From Chlorobiota bacterium (GTDB lineage: Bacteria > Bacteroidota > Bacteroidia > Bacteroidales > F082), in the NCBI GenBank assembly GCA_030619415.1, contig JAUXBM010000089.1:1-7192 (forward strand): DNA of 7,192 nucleotides, read 5' to 3'. Position 1 is the first letter of the stretch, and each line of letters begins with the position of its first letter. Under the pieces are notes generated by a model. The model was not told where the DNA came from. It did not search any database and worked only from the letters and a program-made list of their open reading frames with translations. Made by a program: the position numbers and the translations under genes. Below, piece after piece: positions 5,948 through 7,192 of the stretch.

Positions 5948-6346
5948 ATGGAACGCAATAAAAACTTCGGAAAAATCATACTGGGCATCACTGTAATTTT
6001 AGTTGGTGGCGTATTATTAATGGATAATTTAGAGTTAACTTATTTGCCATTGAAACAATACATTTTCTCATGGAAAACACTATTGATCGTTATTGGGTTG
6101 GCTATGCTGGCTTCGCGTAAAAACCTTGCCGGAGGCATCATTCTGATAAGCCTTGGTGTTGTGTTTTGGCTGCCTGCAATATTCAATTACCAGATTGCGC
6201 TGAATCAAATCCTGTGGCCATCCTTACTAATAGCTGTCGGTATTATATTTTTATTGAAATCAGGACGACGCAACAAACTTCATGGCAAATACACAGCTGA
6301 TTTAAATCCAGATACTGAAGAAACACGGGTCGAAATAATTGAATAA
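5948..6346 (+). CDS. Small integral membrane protein with LiaI/LiaF-like transmembrane region
   Basis: This 132-residue protein has four hydrophobic helices at about 8-26, 40-55, 60-80 and 87-104, then a charged tail (105-132) ending in TEETRVEIIE. The pairing of glycine-rich helices (FGKIILGITVILVGGVLL, NLAGGIILISLGVVFWLP) and the WP..LI..GIIFLL pattern before the tail resemble the transmembrane half of LiaI/LiaF-type proteins (DUF5668-like). In Firmicutes LiaF is a membrane regulator of cell-envelope stress signalling. The C-terminal soluble LiaF domain is absent here, so the regulatory role should not be assumed. It has its own promoter box and sits 132 bases ahead of the next gene. The membrane call is firm; the family name is moderate; the function is unknown. 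Confidence 0.8.
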   Translation: MERNKNFGKIILGITVILVGGVLLMDNLELTYLPLKQYIFSWKTLLIVIGLAMLASRKNLAGGIILISLGVVFWLPAIFNYQIALNQILWPSLLIAVGIIFLLKSGRRNKLHGKYTADLNPDTEETRVEIIE

Positions 6347-6449
6347 GACGACTCAACCTCTTTTTGAAAACAGGATATGTTGTTGGAGGTATTGCACCTT
6401 CTCAATTTAAAAACTTTTTCTAATTGTACCTTTTAAACCAGCTTTTCGT

Positions 6450-6457
6450 TAAATTTG
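6450..6457 (+). promoter_or_regulatory. Bacteroidota -7 promoter box for the exported protein gene
   Basis: TAAATTTG fits TAnnTTTG. The nearest TTG upstream (6424-6426) is 23 bases away, somewhat longer than ideal. Transcription would start near 6463, leaving about 16 bases before the ATG at 6479. The rest of the gap 6347-6449 shows only a weak six-base hairpin (6385-6401) and AT-rich sequence. Confidence 0.5.
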
Positions 6458-6478
6458 GGGGAGCCCAATTAGATCAAC

Positions 6479-7171
6479 ATGAAATCTCAAAGCATTTCAA
6501 TGATATTATTGAGCGTGCTTTTATTGATTGCAGATTATACTATTGCCCAGTCAAGCCGGCGCATCAATGCACCCAATAATTACTTTAGTGTAAGTCTTCA
6601 ACGGGTGCTATTCCGCGAAATCAGGTTGAATTATGAACGCACCATTAAAGTCAAACACAGTCTGAGGCTTTCTGTTGGCTACCAGTGGCCGACCGATCAT
6701 GGTTCATACAGGAACTATCCGCTTGATCTTCCGAACAGAAGAAAATTGTGGGAGGGTTATTACGGATCAGTTGGCTATGGGCACACCATCTTCAAAAGAT
6801 ATCATGTTTACGCCGCAGGGTATCTTTTTTACAATTACAGATTTTATGAGGATAAGCTTTATCACTATTGCAAAGCGGATAATTACGATTCGGAGATCAG
6901 TTTAGATTCGAGATGCGAAAACCAAATAGGGAGTACAGTTCGATGGGGTAAAAAAATAATGCTCAACAAAAAGGGGAAAGTAAAAGCCTTATTCGATTTT
7001 TATGCCGGGGCAGGGTTCTATTTTAATAATGTAAAAACAAAAGAGTATGGTCGTACCCAACATACTTGCTATGCAAGCGATCTTATTTTGTATGACCAAC
7101 CCATTGAACAAACCGGTGTTAATTTTAAGGGGTTAATTATTCTTGGGATAGATTTTGGATTTGGTTTTTGA
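6479..7171 (+). CDS. Exported hypothetical protein, probable outer-membrane beta-barrel
   Basis: This 230-residue protein is not recognised with confidence. It begins with a Sec signal peptide: K2, a hydrophobic core at about 8-18, and a likely cut after A23 (TIA|Q), with no lipobox cysteine. The mature part is rich in aromatic residues and glycine in alternating patterns typical of membrane beta-strands, for example 48-56 (IRLNYERTI), 61-69 (SLRLSVGYQ), 92-105, 108-122, 169-183 (a run rich in F, Y, A and G) and 216-230, ending in the aromatic pattern DFGFGF. NYERTIKVKHSLRLSVGYQ resembles small Bacteroidota outer-membrane proteins that carry an YER...HS signature (DUF3575-like), but this is a resemblance only. 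Three cysteines (C131, C146, C197) could form a periplasmic or loop disulfide. The gene is complete and ends 21 bases before the window edge. It has its own promoter box and no visible link to the hydroxyproline genes. Confidence 0.75.
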   Translation: MKSQSISMILLSVLLLIADYTIAQSSRRINAPNNYFSVSLQRVLFREIRLNYERTIKVKHSLRLSVGYQWPTDHGSYRNYPLDLPNRRKLWEGYYGSVGYGHTIFKRYHVYAAGYLFYNYRFYEDKLYHYCKADNYDSEISLDSRCENQIGSTVRWGKKIMLNKKGKVKALFDFYAGAGFYFNNVKTKEYGRTQHTCYASDLILYDQPIEQTGVNFKGLIILGIDFGFGF

Positions 7172-7192
7172 TTTTTGCCTGTCTGCGACACA

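Overview
The window looks like chromosomal DNA from a member of the Bacteroidota, probably an anaerobic or facultative Bacteroidales/Marinilabiliales-type bacterium. Three things point there. Several genes are preceded by the Bacteroidota -7 promoter box TAnnTTTG, the clearest being at 5914-5921 with a TTG 18 bases upstream. Most starts lack a Shine-Dalgarno site and have A-rich leaders. The gene set also fits: a PIN-PhoH ATPase, an oxygen-sensitive glycyl radical enzyme and a short Sec-exported barrel-like protein. All genes are on the + strand. No rRNA, tRNA, CRISPR array or intact insertion sequence was seen.

Layout. Bases 92-1447 encode a complete PIN-PhoH protein. Bases 1574-2204 encode an overlapping MNT/HEPN pair of the MntA-HepT toxin-antitoxin type, antitoxin first, with its own promoter. 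Bases 2205-2424 are a non-coding leader holding a promoter box, a 28-codon open frame, a REP-like palindrome and a G-free pyrimidine-rich stretch. Bases 2425-3219 encode a radical SAM glycyl-radical-enzyme activase. Bases 3333-5696 encode its partner, a glycyl radical enzyme whose active-site residues all match trans-4-hydroxy-L-proline dehydratase (HypD). Two perfect hairpins lie in the 113-base gap between them. Bases 5697-5947 hold a nested cluster of palindromic repeats. Bases 5948-6346 encode a four-helix LiaI/LiaF-like membrane protein, and 6479-7171 a secreted, probably beta-barrel, protein; each has its own promoter box.

How the genes work together. The activase would use S-adenosylmethionine and one [4Fe-4S] cluster to install a glycyl radical on Gly762 of the dehydratase. 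The dehydratase would then convert trans-4-hydroxy-L-proline to pyrroline-5-carboxylate, a precursor of proline. The usual partner, P5C reductase (ProC), is not in the window. The two modules upstream (PIN-PhoH and MntA-HepT) both have RNA-related activities but look like separate transcription units. The two downstream genes are envelope proteins with no evident link to hydroxyproline.

The most unusual material is non-coding: at least four different palindrome families surround or interrupt the hydroxyproline operon, and the activase lacks the ferredoxin-like insert found in many activases of its type. I found no clearly new multi-gene system.
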